DNA of 64,000 bases from Mucilaginibacter sp. (GCF_028288185.1 NZ_JAQBOF010000028.1:1-64000), one strand, 5' to 3'; counted from the stretch's first letter, positions 34,074 to 43,509 are shown. The notes: generated from the sequence alone by a model not told the origin. Program-made: numbers and translations.

Positions 34074-37000
34074 ATGAATTCACTGAGTATTGTACTCGGA
34101 GCTGACCGCCCTGATCTTATCCGCCAGGAAACACTGGCAACATTATTTTCTGGATCGGCTGCAAAGTATCCGGATAAAACCGCCTTAATTTTTCATAACC
34201 AAAGCTTAACCTACGCCGAACTTGACCGCTGGAGTAACGCCGTTGCTCAGTATCTAAATAAAAAAGGGATTGCCCGTAACAGTAAAGTAGGGGTATGGTG
34301 GCAACGTGGTTTAGAGCTGCATGTAGCCATTTTGGGCATAGTAAAATCGGGCGCCACGTATGTGCCGGTTGACAGGGAGATACCCGCCGAGCGTGTGGAA
34401 CTAATACTAGATGAAGTAGGCGCTGATGGGATATTCAGCTTACAAAAATTAAACTCGCCTTGCCCCCGGTTATTAGTACCGCCAATGCCAGCCCCATACG
34501 AGCATATTAAAGTAGCCCAAGGCCCACAGCCAAATGATTGTGCTTATGTGCTTTATACATCGGGCAGTACAGGTAAGCCTAAAGGCATACCTATAAGCCA
34601 AAAGCAAATTTGCCACTTGGTACGGTCAGAGCAGGTTGTTTTTGATATTAAAGAAACGGACAAAGTTTACCAGGGGTTTTCAGTATCGTTTGATATGTGG
34701 TGCGAAGAAACCTGGATAAGTTACTTTGCCGGCGCTACCATTTGGGTGGCCGATAATACCACATCAAAAGCTATTGATGAGTTGGGCGATGTAATAAAAA
34801 ATGAAAAGATAACCATACTGCACGCCGTACCCAGCTTATTGGCGGTGATGGATGATAGCGAAAACTCGTTACGCCTGGTAAACGCAGGGGGTGAGGCCTG
34901 CACACCGCAGGTATTAGCTAAATGGGCGCGCCCCGGTATTGATTTTTATAATAGTTATGGCCCAACAGAAACTACGGTTACCGCTACAATAGCCTTGCTA
35001 AAAGCAGGCGATAAAATTATAATCGGCGACCCCTTGCCTAACTATAACCTTGCTGTAGTTGATAAAGATTTAAACCTGGTGCTAATAGGCGAAGAAGGCG
35101 AGCTGGTAATTACCGGCCCCGGAGTTGCCACAGGCTATGTGAAATTGCCTGAGCTGACCAAGCAAAAATTTGTACCCAAACCCAGATCGCTTGATGTTTT
35201 ACCCGGCGATATGGTTTATCGTACCGGCGATGCCGCGGTTATAAACCCCGATGGCAGCGTTGACTTGCGCGGCCGTTTTGACGACCAGATAAAGCTGCGT
35301 GGTTTCCGTATTGAGCTGGGCGAGATAGAGGTAAGGTTAAATAATATAACCGGCGTTGCATCGGCAGTAGTTGCTGTAAAAAAAGATGGCAACGGGCAGG
35401 ATCAATTGGTAGGATACGTGGTGATGGACGGCATTAATGAGATAGAAGAAAACCTGTTCCGCATTGAGTTGGCTAAAACATTGCCTACTTACATGGTGCC
35501 CGGCACTATTGTTAAAATTGATGAAATGCCCCGTATGCCAAGCGGTAAAATAAACCGCAAGGCCTTGCCGGTGCCTGAGTCATTTACCGCCATAAGCAAT
35601 AATCCGCAAAACGCCATTGACCTTAACGCCCCGGCGGCTGACAGGATACTGGCTACGTTGCGCGGGATCTTCCCGAATAAAGAGATCACACCCGAGATGG
35701 ACTTTTTTGACGACCTGGGCGGACACTCTTTATTAGCGGCAGGTTTTGTATCGCAGCTACGGCGCGATGCCAATTTACCCGGTGCTTCGTTAAAAGATAT
35801 TTATATCAATAGGCCGCTTAGTAATTTAATATCCGTTTGGGAGCAACAACCCGAAGTTAAACCCAAACACAAAAAAGCTTATAACAAAGTACCATTACAT
35901 CGTTACTTATTGTGCTGGTCGGCGCAAACAGTTTCATTATTGTTGATCTATGGATTGTTTGCCTTCCAGATATTTATCCCGTACCTGGGTTATTATTACG
36001 TAGACCAGGAAACCGAGAATGTGCTTTACGCTATCATCACATCGCTGGTGCTATTCTCCTTTATCCCGCCAATATTTACCATACTTTCTATTGGTGCCAA
36101 ATGGCTGGTGATTGGTAAAATTAAAGAGGGCGATTATCCTTTATGGGGCAGCTATTATTTTAGATGGTGGTTTGTAAAAAGTATGCAGCGCTTGTTGCCG
36201 GCCCAGTTTTTAAACGGCACGCCGCTTTACCCGCTTTATTTACAATGGCTGGGGATGAAGGTGGCACCCAACGCCCAGATAAGCGATTTTAGCTTTGGCG
36301 CCGAGGATTTAATCACCATTGGTAGTGATGTAAGCCTAAGCTCGCAAACTAACTTAAATAATGCTTTTGTAGAGAACGGTTTGCTTAAACTGCGCCGCAT
36401 ACATTTGGGTGATCATGCTTATATAGGCAGCAGCGCTATCATATCAGGCGATAGCCATATTGAAGCCTGGGGCGAGTTGCAGGACCTGAGCTTTTTGCCC
36501 GCAGGTAAAACTATTAAATCAGGCGAAGTTTGGCAGGGTAGTCCGGCTCAGTTAAAAGAAACTAAAAACATTGAGGATCTTCCGCATCCTGTAGCCGTAT
36601 CAACCTTTATCCGCAGAAAGTATAAGCTGATATTTATTGCCTGTATGATGATATTTCCATTCATCATTTTATTGCCGTTGCTGCCAACCATCATCACCAT
36701 AAACCGGATGGATAACGCCGCACCCGATTATAACTTTAATTATATGGTGCACATACCCGTGCTGGCCTTGCTGTACATACTGCTCTTTACTTTTGAAACT
36801 GTACTACTTACCCGCTTATTACAGCGCGGCATAAAACCGGGCAAGTACTCGGTTTATAGCATGTTTTATGTACGTAAGTGGTTTGCAGATCAGCTAATGT
36901 CATTAAGCTTGATTGTAATGCACCCTATATATGCTACCATTTATGTGGCAACTTATTTTAGGCTGCTGGGTGCCAAAATTGGCAAAAACACCGAGATCTC

Positions 37001-38012
37001 AACCGCAAGTAGTGTTACGCATCCGCTATTGGAAATTGGCGATGGTGCTTTTGTGGCCGATGCGGTTACTTTAGGCGAAGCCGATATCCGCGCGCAGCAA
37101 TTGATATTGAGTAAAACTACTATCGGCAATAAAAGCTTTGTGGGTAACAGTGCATTGATCCCGCAAGGGTATAACTTAAACAGTGATATGCTGATAGGTG
37201 TGCTATCCACTCCACCTGATGAGCAGCAACAGGCCAATAGTACCGCCAGGGATTGGTTTGGTTCGCCGGCTATACCGTTGCCGCGCAGGCAGGAAAGTAC
37301 GCCGTTTGGTGAAGAGCTAACCATTCGCCCCAATAATTACCGCAAGTTTGCCCGTGGGCTTGTTGAGTTTATACGTATTATATTACCCGAGAGCGCAATT
37401 ATTTGCTTCTCTATATTTTTCATCGCTTACGCGCATGATCTGTTGATTGATGATCCGTTATGGAAGATCATTCTATTGTTCCCATTCTACTATTTATTTT
37501 TTATGGGGATACCATCGTTTTTGTTGACGTTAGTGTTAAAGTGGGTATTTATAGGCAAATACAAGGCTCAACAAAAACCTATGTGGAGCTGGGCCGTATG
37601 GAAAAGCGAAGCCGTTACATCTACTTACGAAGCATTGGCTATTCCGTTTTTGCTGGATTACCTGCAAGGCACCCCTTGGCTGCCGTATATAATGCGCCTG
37701 ATGGGTGTTAAAATTGGCAAACGGGTTTGGATGAACACGACCGACATTACCGAATTTGATATGGTAACGATTGCCGATGATGCCGCCCTTAACCAGGATT
37801 GCGGCCCGCAAACTCACTTATTTGAAGATAGGGTGATGAAAACAGGCACCGTTAAAATAGGGGCAAGGAGCAGCATTGGTGCCGGTACCATTATTTTATA
37901 TGATAGTGAATTAGGCGATGATACCCGCATTGAAGCACTATCATTAGTTATGAAAGGCGAGCGCCTGTCACCTGGAACAGATTGGATAGGCAGCCCGGTT
38001 AAACCGGCGTAA
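34074..38012 (+). CDS. Pls/PosA-type non-ribosomal peptide synthetase (A-PCP-membrane C-terminal domains)
   Basis: A 1312-residue single-module NRPS. The adenylation domain (about 10-510) has YVLYTSGSTGKPKG, NSYGPTETTVTA, VYRTGDAA, LRGFRIELGEIE and PSGKINRKALP with the catalytic Lys. The carrier domain contains FFDDLGGHSLLA with the phosphopantetheine site Ser552. No condensation or thioesterase domain follows. Instead, about 610-1312 alternates membrane helices with three hexapeptide/left-handed beta-helix-like segments (KVAPNAQISDFSFGAEDLITIGSD, GAKIGKNTEISTASSV, GVKIGKRVWMNTTDI). This is the layout of epsilon-poly-lysine synthetase, so it probably links one amino acid into an oligomer. The monomer is unknown. 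Confidence 0.9.
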   Translation: MNSLSIVLGADRPDLIRQETLATLFSGSAAKYPDKTALIFHNQSLTYAELDRWSNAVAQYLNKKGIARNSKVGVWWQRGLELHVAILGIVKSGATYVPVDREIPAERVELILDEVGADGIFSLQKLNSPCPRLLVPPMPAPYEHIKVAQGPQPNDCAYVLYTSGSTGKPKGIPISQKQICHLVRSEQVVFDIKETDKVYQGFSVSFDMWCEETWISYFAGATIWVADNTTSKAIDELGDVIKNEKITILHAVPSLLAVMDDSENSLRLVNAGGEACTPQVLAKWARPGIDFYNSYGPTETTVTATIALLKAGDKIIIGDPLPNYNLAVVDKDLNLVLIGEEGELVITGPGVATGYVKLPELTKQKFVPKPRSLDVLPGDMVYRTGDAAVINPDGSVDLRGRFDDQIKLRGFRIELGEIEVRLNNITGVASAVVAVKKDGNGQDQLVGYVVMDGINEIEENLFRIELAKTLPTYMVPGTIVKIDEMPRMPSGKINRKALPVPESFTAISNNPQNAIDLNAPAADRILATLRGIFPNKEITPEMDFFDDLGGHSLLAAGFVSQLRRDANLPGASLKDIYINRPLSNLISVWEQQPEVKPKHKKAYNKVPLHRYLLCWSAQTVSLLLIYGLFAFQIFIPYLGYYYVDQETENVLYAIITSLVLFSFIPPIFTILSIGAKWLVIGKIKEGDYPLWGSYYFRWWFVKSMQRLLPAQFLNGTPLYPLYLQWLGMKVAPNAQISDFSFGAEDLITIGSDVSLSSQTNLNNAFVENGLLKLRRIHLGDHAYIGSSAIISGDSHIEAWGELQDLSFLPAGKTIKSGEVWQGSPAQLKETKNIEDLPHPVAVSTFIRRKYKLIFIACMMIFPFIILLPLLPTIITINRMDNAAPDYNFNYMVHIPVLALLYILLFTFETVLLTRLLQRGIKPGKYSVYSMFYVRKWFADQLMSLSLIVMHPIYATIYVATYFRLLGAKIGKNTEISTASSVTHPLLEIGDGAFVADAVTLGEADIRAQQLILSKTTIGNKSFVGNSALIPQGYNLNSDMLIGVLSTPPDEQQQANSTARDWFGSPAIPLPRRQESTPFGEELTIRPNNYRKFARGLVEFIRIILPESAIICFSIFFIAYAHDLLIDDPLWKIILLFPFYYLFFMGIPSFLLTLVLKWVFIGKYKAQQKPMWSWAVWKSEAVTSTYEALAIPFLLDYLQGTPWLPYIMRLMGVKIGKRVWMNTTDITEFDMVTIADDAALNQDCGPQTHLFEDRVMKTGTVKIGARSSIGAGTIILYDSELGDDTRIEALSLVMKGERLSPGTDWIGSPVKPA

Positions 38013-38098
38013 GCCCCCTCTAAATCTCCCGCGGTAGGGGAGACTTTAAATAAGCTATTCAAAAGCCCTCCCTGCCGGGGAGGGTTGGAAGGGGCTTA
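38010..38098. repeat. Dispersed inverted repeat, family R2 copy B, spanning both stop codons
   Basis: Outer ends TAAGCCCC (38010-38017) and GGGGCTTA (38091-38098) enclose CTCCCGCGGTAGGGGAG and CTCCCTGCCGGGGAGGG. The first TAA is the NRPS stop codon and the terminal TTA is the minus-strand stop of the transglutaminase gene. It is closely related to copy A at 25964-26050 and probably acts as a bidirectional terminator. Confidence 0.8.
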
Positions 38099-38941
38099 CA
38101 AATACGCTATTCCCATATAATCAATATGTCCATACATCAAAGGCTCAAAACCTTCTTCGGCCAGTTCGCAGCTTACTACCATTGATGTAAAATCGGCTTC
38201 GCCGAAGATGTTGGCTATGGCGGTGTCGGCGGCATCACGGCCGGTGGCTATTTTTACCATGCCGTTTAGTGGTACCAGTTTGGTGGCATCAAACAATATC
38301 CATTCGCCGTTTAAATAAGCCTCAAAGCAGGCATGGAAATCCGGCGGAGTTAATTGATAAGCGTAACCTGTAAAATAACGCGCGGGTATGGTTAAGGCGC
38401 GACAAAGCGCTATGCCCAAATGCGCGAAATCACGGCATACACCCTGCTGCTCGGTAACAGTATCAAACGCCGATGTTTCTGAATTGGTTGATCCGCTTAG
38501 GTATTGTACGTTGCGGTATATCCAGTCGGTAAGGGCTATTACTTTGGTAAACGGGTTAACAATATGCCCAAACATATTATGCGCCAGCCTATACAATTTA
38601 TCCGATTGGCAATAGCGACTTGGATATAGATAGGGAAGTATATTATGGTCAAACTGCGCTACCGGTGTTTCGTATTGGCCCTCGTAGTTGACAGTTTTAT
38701 AGCAATTATCAACGGTTGCTTTATAAGTAACTTTTATTGTGCCAAATTTACTAACCTCAAACCTAACCATGCGATTCTCGCCATTTGCAGATATTAGTTC
38801 TTCGGTTTTAATGTATGGGTCAATAATAAACTCTTCACTTAATACGGTTTGATGCGGGGTGCGTAAAGCATTGATGTTTAATATCAATGTACTCGCCGAC
38901 CTCACTTGATATTCCATTTCGGTGAATACATTGAATTTCAT
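38096..38941 (-). CDS. Transglutaminase-like (papain-fold) protein
   Basis: A 281-residue cytosolic protein. An N-terminal beta domain (about 1-100) is followed by a transglutaminase core with the full triad: Cys169 in QQGVCRDFAHLG, His203 in DFHACFEAYL and Asp218 in EWILFDAT. Such proteins can be peptidases, amidases or cross-linkers. This N-domain plus core layout is that of the COG1305 proteins found beside Anbu proteasome-like genes. It begins 10 bases after the Anbu-type gene, clearly in one operon. The usual ATP-grasp and alpha-E partner genes are absent here. Confidence 0.88.
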   Translation of the reverse strand: MKFNVFTEMEYQVRSASTLILNINALRTPHQTVLSEEFIIDPYIKTEELISANGENRMVRFEVSKFGTIKVTYKATVDNCYKTVNYEGQYETPVAQFDHNILPYLYPSRYCQSDKLYRLAHNMFGHIVNPFTKVIALTDWIYRNVQYLSGSTNSETSAFDTVTEQQGVCRDFAHLGIALCRALTIPARYFTGYAYQLTPPDFHACFEAYLNGEWILFDATKLVPLNGMVKIATGRDAADTAIANIFGEADFTSMVVSCELAEEGFEPLMYGHIDYMGIAYL

Positions 38942-38951
38942 AGGGTATGTT

Positions 38952-39671
38952 TTAAGTTAGTTTATCAAATGCGACATTCATCCAATCCTCGGATACATGT
39001 TCTAATGCTGCCTTTAGTTCTTCGGCCCATTGGGTAGAGATATTTTCAAGGTCTTTTTTCTCGTAGCGTTGCTCGATAATGTTAAAGCTGTCTTTTTTAT
39101 AAATGGCCACATCTATCGGAAAATCTACATTGTTCGAGCTTACACGGGTAGAGTCGAACGATAAAAACCCAACCTTTAGCGCCAGCTTTAAACTCGAATC
39201 TTCATTTAAGGTACGGTTTAAAATAGGCTTTCCATGGCCGGAGTTACCTATGATGATAAATGGAGCGCCCTGCCCAAGCTCCACCCAGTTTCCCTCCGGG
39301 TATAGCAAAAATAGTTTATGCTCATCGTCATCTTTTAACTGCCCGCCAATTATGCTATGCAAATCAAAATTAAAGCCGGCTTTTTCTAATGATTCCTTAT
39401 CCTCTTTAACTACTCTTTTAACCTGCTCGCCAAAGGCGTTTACAGCTTTGTATAGCTTATTATATTCTGTTGTTTCTAATAACTCGGTAAAATAAACAAT
39501 GGCCTTATCCCTGGTTGATCGCAGGCCGCTTGTCATGATAAAAAGCGAAAATCCGTCTTTTTGTTCTATCGAAATTTTCTTTTTTACAGTAGTATCTGTT
39601 CCTGATGTAATACGTGTATCGGCAATTGCAAGCAGGCCCTCTTTAACCTTTATTCCCAGGCAGTAAGTCAT
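38952..39671 (-). CDS. Anbu-type proteasome-like Ntn-hydrolase
   Basis: A 240-residue member of the ancestral beta-subunit (Anbu) group of proteasome-related proteases. The N-terminus MTYCLGIKVKEGLLAIADTR places Thr2 as the catalytic N-terminal nucleophile after Met removal. IADTRIT corresponds to the conserved Asp and a Lys lies near 35. FIIIGNSGHGKPIL and KVGFLSFDSTRVSSNNVDFPIDV match the family's later blocks. The start at 39671 is chosen over an ATG 30 codons upstream, because only this exposes the threonine. It forms an operon with the transglutaminase gene. The substrate of Anbu is not known in general. Confidence 0.87.
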   Translation of the reverse strand: MTYCLGIKVKEGLLAIADTRITSGTDTTVKKKISIEQKDGFSLFIMTSGLRSTRDKAIVYFTELLETTEYNKLYKAVNAFGEQVKRVVKEDKESLEKAGFNFDLHSIIGGQLKDDDEHKLFLLYPEGNWVELGQGAPFIIIGNSGHGKPILNRTLNEDSSLKLALKVGFLSFDSTRVSSNNVDFPIDVAIYKKDSFNIIEQRYEKKDLENISTQWAEELKAALEHVSEDWMNVAFDKLT

Positions 39672-39786
39672 ATCAACAATAAATATTTGTGGTTGGCAAA
39701 GTAAATAAATAATGACTAGTAACGGGTAATAAATATCTAAAAATGTTAAGCGTAAATTCATGGGGTATAGATCAAAATAATTAATT

Positions 39787-39794
39787 TAGCTTTG
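39787..39794 (+). promoter_or_regulatory. Candidate -7 promoter box for the BamA-like gene
   Basis: TAGCTTTG matches TAnnTTTG and lies 45 bases before the ATG at 39840. Confidence 0.4.
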
Positions 39795-39839
39795 TACACG
39801 CCATTATTTACATCTAATTTGAATATGGTTACTTATTAA

Positions 39840-41102
39840 ATGAGGCTACCTTATACTTTTTGCGGTTTGCTAATTGCGCTATTGTTTAGCCAACGGCTTT
39901 ACGCCCAACAAAATAAAAATATACCCCTTACTAAAATATATACAGACACATCGGCCAAAAAAACAAAAAAGGACACAACGGTACTGTCGTCCAAAGGCAC
40001 CCCTCAAAAAGATCTATACGAAATAATAGGACAGGCTTTCCATAAAAACGCCGCCCCGGCTGATGATTCTATCACATCAAAACCAGTAATTTCCATTGTC
40101 CCGGCAATTGGATACACGCTGGTATCAAAGCTGGCAATTGTATTATCGGGCAATGTGGCTTTCCGTACCGGGCCAAAATCGCGCGTATCAACTATTGTGG
40201 CCAGTACGTCATACACAGAAAATAAGCAGTTTAGTGTCCCGCTGCAAAGCAGTATCTGGAGCAAAAACAACAAATACAATTACATTGGCGATTACCGTTA
40301 TTACAAATATCCACAAAGTACCTTTGGATTAGGCAGCGGCTCGAACATGGTTAACGAGAACCCGATGGATTATAATTTTATACGTTTTTATGAAACCGTT
40401 TACCGGCATATCGGTGGTGATTTTTATGCAGGTATAGGGTATATGTTTGACGATCATTATAATGTATCCGATAAAGGCAATATCAACGGCACGGTGTCTG
40501 ATTATGCCTTGTATGGTAAAACATCACGCTCCATCGCATCGGGGTTTACGTTCAGCACTTTTTTTGATTCGAGGGATAATGTGATTAATCCGTCAAAAGG
40601 TGGTTTTGCATCCTTGCAATATCGCAGCAGCATACCGGCTATGGGCAGCACCAGCAAATGGCATTCGGTAATGGTTGATGTGCGAAAGTATTTTAAGTTC
40701 CCGGCCAGTTCTGATAATGTAATAGCCTTGTGGAGTTTCGACTGGATCATACTAAATGGTAATCCATCCTACTTAGATCTGCCAAGTGTATCGTGGGATT
40801 CAAACTCGGCAACGGGCAGGGGATATATACAAGGAAGATTTCGCGGCGCGCAAATGATCTATGGTGAGGCCGAGTACAGGTTCAGGATATCGGCAAACGG
40901 ATTAATTGGCGGTGTTGTATTCGCCAATGCCGAATCGTTCTCGGCCGCGCAGGGTACCAGGTTGCAATCTATACAGCCTGCTTTTGGACCGGGGCTGCGC
41001 ATAAAATTAAACAAGGTGTCAAAAACCAGCATTTCGTTTGATTATGGTTTCGGTACGCAGGGATCAAAGGGTTTATTTATTGATGTGGGTGAAGCATTTT
41101 AA
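39840..41102 (+). CDS. BamA/TamA-like outer-membrane protein (bacterial surface antigen domain)
   Basis: A 420-residue protein with signal peptide 1-22 (ends LYAQ) and a Lys/Thr-rich linker (about 28-60), then only the beta-barrel of the Omp85 superfamily with no POTRA domains. Barrel hallmarks are FFDSRDNVINPSKGGFASLQYRSS (about 242-265), the VRGF-like GRGYIQGRFRG (about 326-336) and the C-terminal GPGLRIKLNKVSKTSISFDYGFG. It ends in Phe. POTRA-less barrels may insert proteins or secrete passengers, but the role here is unknown. It is divergent from the Anbu operon. Confidence 0.85.
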   Translation: MRLPYTFCGLLIALLFSQRLYAQQNKNIPLTKIYTDTSAKKTKKDTTVLSSKGTPQKDLYEIIGQAFHKNAAPADDSITSKPVISIVPAIGYTLVSKLAIVLSGNVAFRTGPKSRVSTIVASTSYTENKQFSVPLQSSIWSKNNKYNYIGDYRYYKYPQSTFGLGSGSNMVNENPMDYNFIRFYETVYRHIGGDFYAGIGYMFDDHYNVSDKGNINGTVSDYALYGKTSRSIASGFTFSTFFDSRDNVINPSKGGFASLQYRSSIPAMGSTSKWHSVMVDVRKYFKFPASSDNVIALWSFDWIILNGNPSYLDLPSVSWDSNSATGRGYIQGRFRGAQMIYGEAEYRFRISANGLIGGVVFANAESFSAAQGTRLQSIQPAFGPGLRIKLNKVSKTSISFDYGFGTQGSKGLFIDVGEAF

Positions 41103-41201
41103 CTATGAGTTTACTTGTATATACAATTTAAAGAAATATCAATACACGTTGAGGAATATTATTAACAGATTCTGTATATTAGCTATGCCAAATAATTAAG
41201 G

Positions 41202-42557
41202 ATGACGGTTTACTTTTTCACAAGGATCAATCAGGCGAGCCGAGCGGCTTTTAGGAGTTACTGCACCCGTCAAAACCTAAGAACTGTAAAAACCATCAGT
41301 TTAATTTACTTCCTTATTAATTTAAGCATACGTATACTGGGTACTTTTACCAACCTGCCTTTTAACAATATTAACCATGCTGACGAGTTGTCGCGGGCAA
41401 ACATGATATCGACTTTAATTAGTCCATTATTTTACTTCGCCGCTGTATTGCTCCTTAACTATTATGAACGTAACCGGTTATTAACCAAATTAGGTCATGT
41501 GCTAGTAATACTGTTTGCCATGTTTGTAATAACCAATGGTATGCGGGTTACTTTTTTTGCTATGCACAACCCGCGCAATACACTGGTTATGTATTTGGCG
41601 GCATTAATGCTTGCCGGCGTGTTTTTCACAATCGAGTATTATGAAACCCTTATAATTGCAGTGGTAACCAGCGTTATTTTTATGTTGGTGATACCCACTT
41701 ATCAGCCTGATTTTAGCGAGCAGTTGCTAAATAATGTGGTGTCGTTTGTGTTGCTAATCCTGTATTTTTGTATTTCGCGCTACCTGTTCTCGTACCGTGC
41801 CGATAACTATTTAAAACTAAAAGCTATCGAGGAAAAGAATATAGAAATTGAAACAGGCAGCCGTTTAAAAAACGAAATACTGGGTATTGTGGCTCATGAT
41901 CTGCGTAACCCGTTAACGGCAATTTACACGTTGGCTATGATGATGAAGGACGACAGCACTATTAATGCCGAAAACCAGGAAAACCTGCAAATGATAAAAG
42001 CATCGTGCGATAAGGCTACCTCTATAATTAATGACCTGATAGAGACCGCTCATAACGATAAAGAAAATGTTTTTGATATTGTAGAGGTGGAGCTTAACCA
42101 ATATCTGCTTAAAATAGTTGACGAGTGGGTTAAGAATAAAACCGACCACACAAATATATTATATTACGGTACGGACACGCCCATTTATACCCATATTAAT
42201 ATGGAGAAAATGCAACGGGTTATGGATAACCTCATCAGCAACGCCATTAAGTTTTCGGGCGAGAGTGAACGAGTTGAGGTAAAGCTGCACAATGCCGATG
42301 GACAGATATTTATTGATGTGAAAGATTTTGGTATGGGCATACCCGATCGTCTGCTGCCTTATATTTTCGATCGCTTCTCTCGCGCCAGCCGCAGGGGGAT
42401 AAGAGGAGAGGAATCTGTAGGGTTGGGATTGAGTATTGTTAAGCAGATAGTTGAAAAACACGGCGGTAATATTAGTGTCACCAGTGCCGAAAAACTGGGA
42501 ACAACGTTTACTATCCACATGACACCTGTTAGAAGTAACACCAAAGCACGCCAATAA
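41202..42557 (+). CDS. Membrane sensor histidine kinase
   Basis: A 451-residue kinase. About six membrane helices lie between residues 30 and 195, with no large periplasmic domain, so it probably senses through the membrane or an intracellular partner. A short coiled linker leads to the dimerisation domain with phospho-acceptor His232 in IVAHDLRNPLTA. The ATPase domain has the N box NLISNAIKFS, DFGMGIPDRLL and GLGLSIVKQIV. No response regulator gene is adjacent. The next gene, a truncated globin, begins one base after its stop, so the two are co-transcribed. Confidence 0.9.
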   Translation: MTVYFFTRINQASRAAFRSYCTRQNLRTVKTISLIYFLINLSIRILGTFTNLPFNNINHADELSRANMISTLISPLFYFAAVLLLNYYERNRLLTKLGHVLVILFAMFVITNGMRVTFFAMHNPRNTLVMYLAALMLAGVFFTIEYYETLIIAVVTSVIFMLVIPTYQPDFSEQLLNNVVSFVLLILYFCISRYLFSYRADNYLKLKAIEEKNIEIETGSRLKNEILGIVAHDLRNPLTAIYTLAMMMKDDSTINAENQENLQMIKASCDKATSIINDLIETAHNDKENVFDIVEVELNQYLLKIVDEWVKNKTDHTNILYYGTDTPIYTHINMEKMQRVMDNLISNAIKFSGESERVEVKLHNADGQIFIDVKDFGMGIPDRLLPYIFDRFSRASRRGIRGEESVGLGLSIVKQIVEKHGGNISVTSAEKLGTTFTIHMTPVRSNTKARQ

Positions 42558-42558
42558 C

Positions 42559-42951
42559 ATGCAGCAACAGACACAGATATTAACGCTGGCCGATATAAAA
42601 ATACTGGTTGATGCTTTTTACGACAGGATAGGGACAGACGAGTTGTTGGCCCCCATATTTAATGAGCGCATACAGGACAAGTGGCCCATCCATTTAGAAA
42701 AAATGTACCGCTTTTGGCAAACAGTTTTGCTGGATGAGCATACTTACTTTGGCAGCCCATTTGCGCCGCATGCACAATTGCCTGTTAGTCATGAACACTT
42801 TGCTACCTGGCTGGCGCTGTTTAATAAAACTGTTGACGAACTGTTTACCGGCTTAAAAGCCGAAGAAGCAAAATGGCGCGCCGCTAAAATGGCCGAGTTG
42901 TTTGAAGCCAAAATAACCCACGCCCGCACTAACCCCTTTAATATTTTATAG
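42559..42951 (+). CDS. Group III truncated haemoglobin
   Basis: A 130-residue globin of the trHb group III type: LVDAFYDRIGTDELLAPIFNERI, KMYRFWQTVLLDEHTYFGSPFAPH, then the proximal-His region PVSHEHFATWLALFNKTVDELF, where His80 is the likely haem ligand. B10 Tyr and the Trp of the FWQ block are typical of the group. Such globins bind O2, NO or peroxide. The position one base after a histidine kinase and three bases before a zinc-finger gene suggests a gas- or redox-related operon; this is inference. Confidence 0.9.
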   Translation: MQQQTQILTLADIKILVDAFYDRIGTDELLAPIFNERIQDKWPIHLEKMYRFWQTVLLDEHTYFGSPFAPHAQLPVSHEHFATWLALFNKTVDELFTGLKAEEAKWRAAKMAELFEAKITHARTNPFNIL

Positions 42952-42954
42952 CTG

Positions 42955-43227
42955 ATGGAAAACGAACCAACTTGCAAGCACCTGCAGCAAATAACAACCA
43001 TTATACAGCCAAAAGATTATGTATGCGAAGAGTGCATTAAAACAGGCGATGACTGGATGCACTTGCGCACCTGCCAAACCTGCGGCGTTACGTTATGCTG
43101 CGATAGTTCGCCAAATAAACATGCCACCCAACATTATCATGCCACCCAACACCCGGTAGTAATATCTGCCGAGCCTGGCGAGCAATGGCTATGGTGCTTT
43201 AAGGATGAAACGTTTGGAGAGTATTAG
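42955..43227 (+). CDS. UBP-type zinc-finger protein
   Basis: A 90-residue protein that is a single UBP (ubiquitin-hydrolase-type) zinc finger. Its ligands are Cys7/His9, Cys24/Cys27, Cys40/Cys43, Cys48 and the histidines of NKHATQHYHATQHPV (56-66), with the terminal WLWCFKDE. In eukaryotes this fold binds the C-terminal Gly-Gly of ubiquitin. Bacterial copies are common as single small proteins of unknown role. It is the third gene of the kinase-globin operon, with a terminator about 50 bases downstream. Confidence 0.88.
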   Translation: MENEPTCKHLQQITTIIQPKDYVCEECIKTGDDWMHLRTCQTCGVTLCCDSSPNKHATQHYHATQHPVVISAEPGEQWLWCFKDETFGEY

Positions 43228-43275
43228 ACTGATAATGTAACTGCGAGTATAGTGGACACATTTTTTAGCTAATTC

Positions 43276-43299
43276 AATGCCCCGGTAAGGGGCTTTTTT
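43276..43299 (+). terminator. Rho-independent terminator of the kinase-globin-UBP operon
   Basis: GCCCC (43279-43283), loop GGTAA, GGGGC (43289-43293), then TTTTTT. Confidence 0.75.
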
Positions 43300-43509
43300 G
43301 TTATAAGCTAATACTCGCTGTTGTTGGTGTTATAGCAATAAAAACAGATCTTGTGGTGGTGCTTGTTTGGCAGTACCCTAATCCAAAGCCTTATTTAGCT
43401 GTGAGCGGTGAAACAAAAAAGCGTGTTTTATGGTTTTAAAATCAATGAAATACAAGTGTTTGATGATCAGTAGTATATTTATACTTTACACATAAAAACC
43501 CTGACGTAT

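Noticed and set aside
39672..39761. 30-codon upstream extension of the Anbu gene
   Set aside because: It would bury the catalytic Thr behind a hydrophobic leader, whereas Anbu proteins start Met-Thr.
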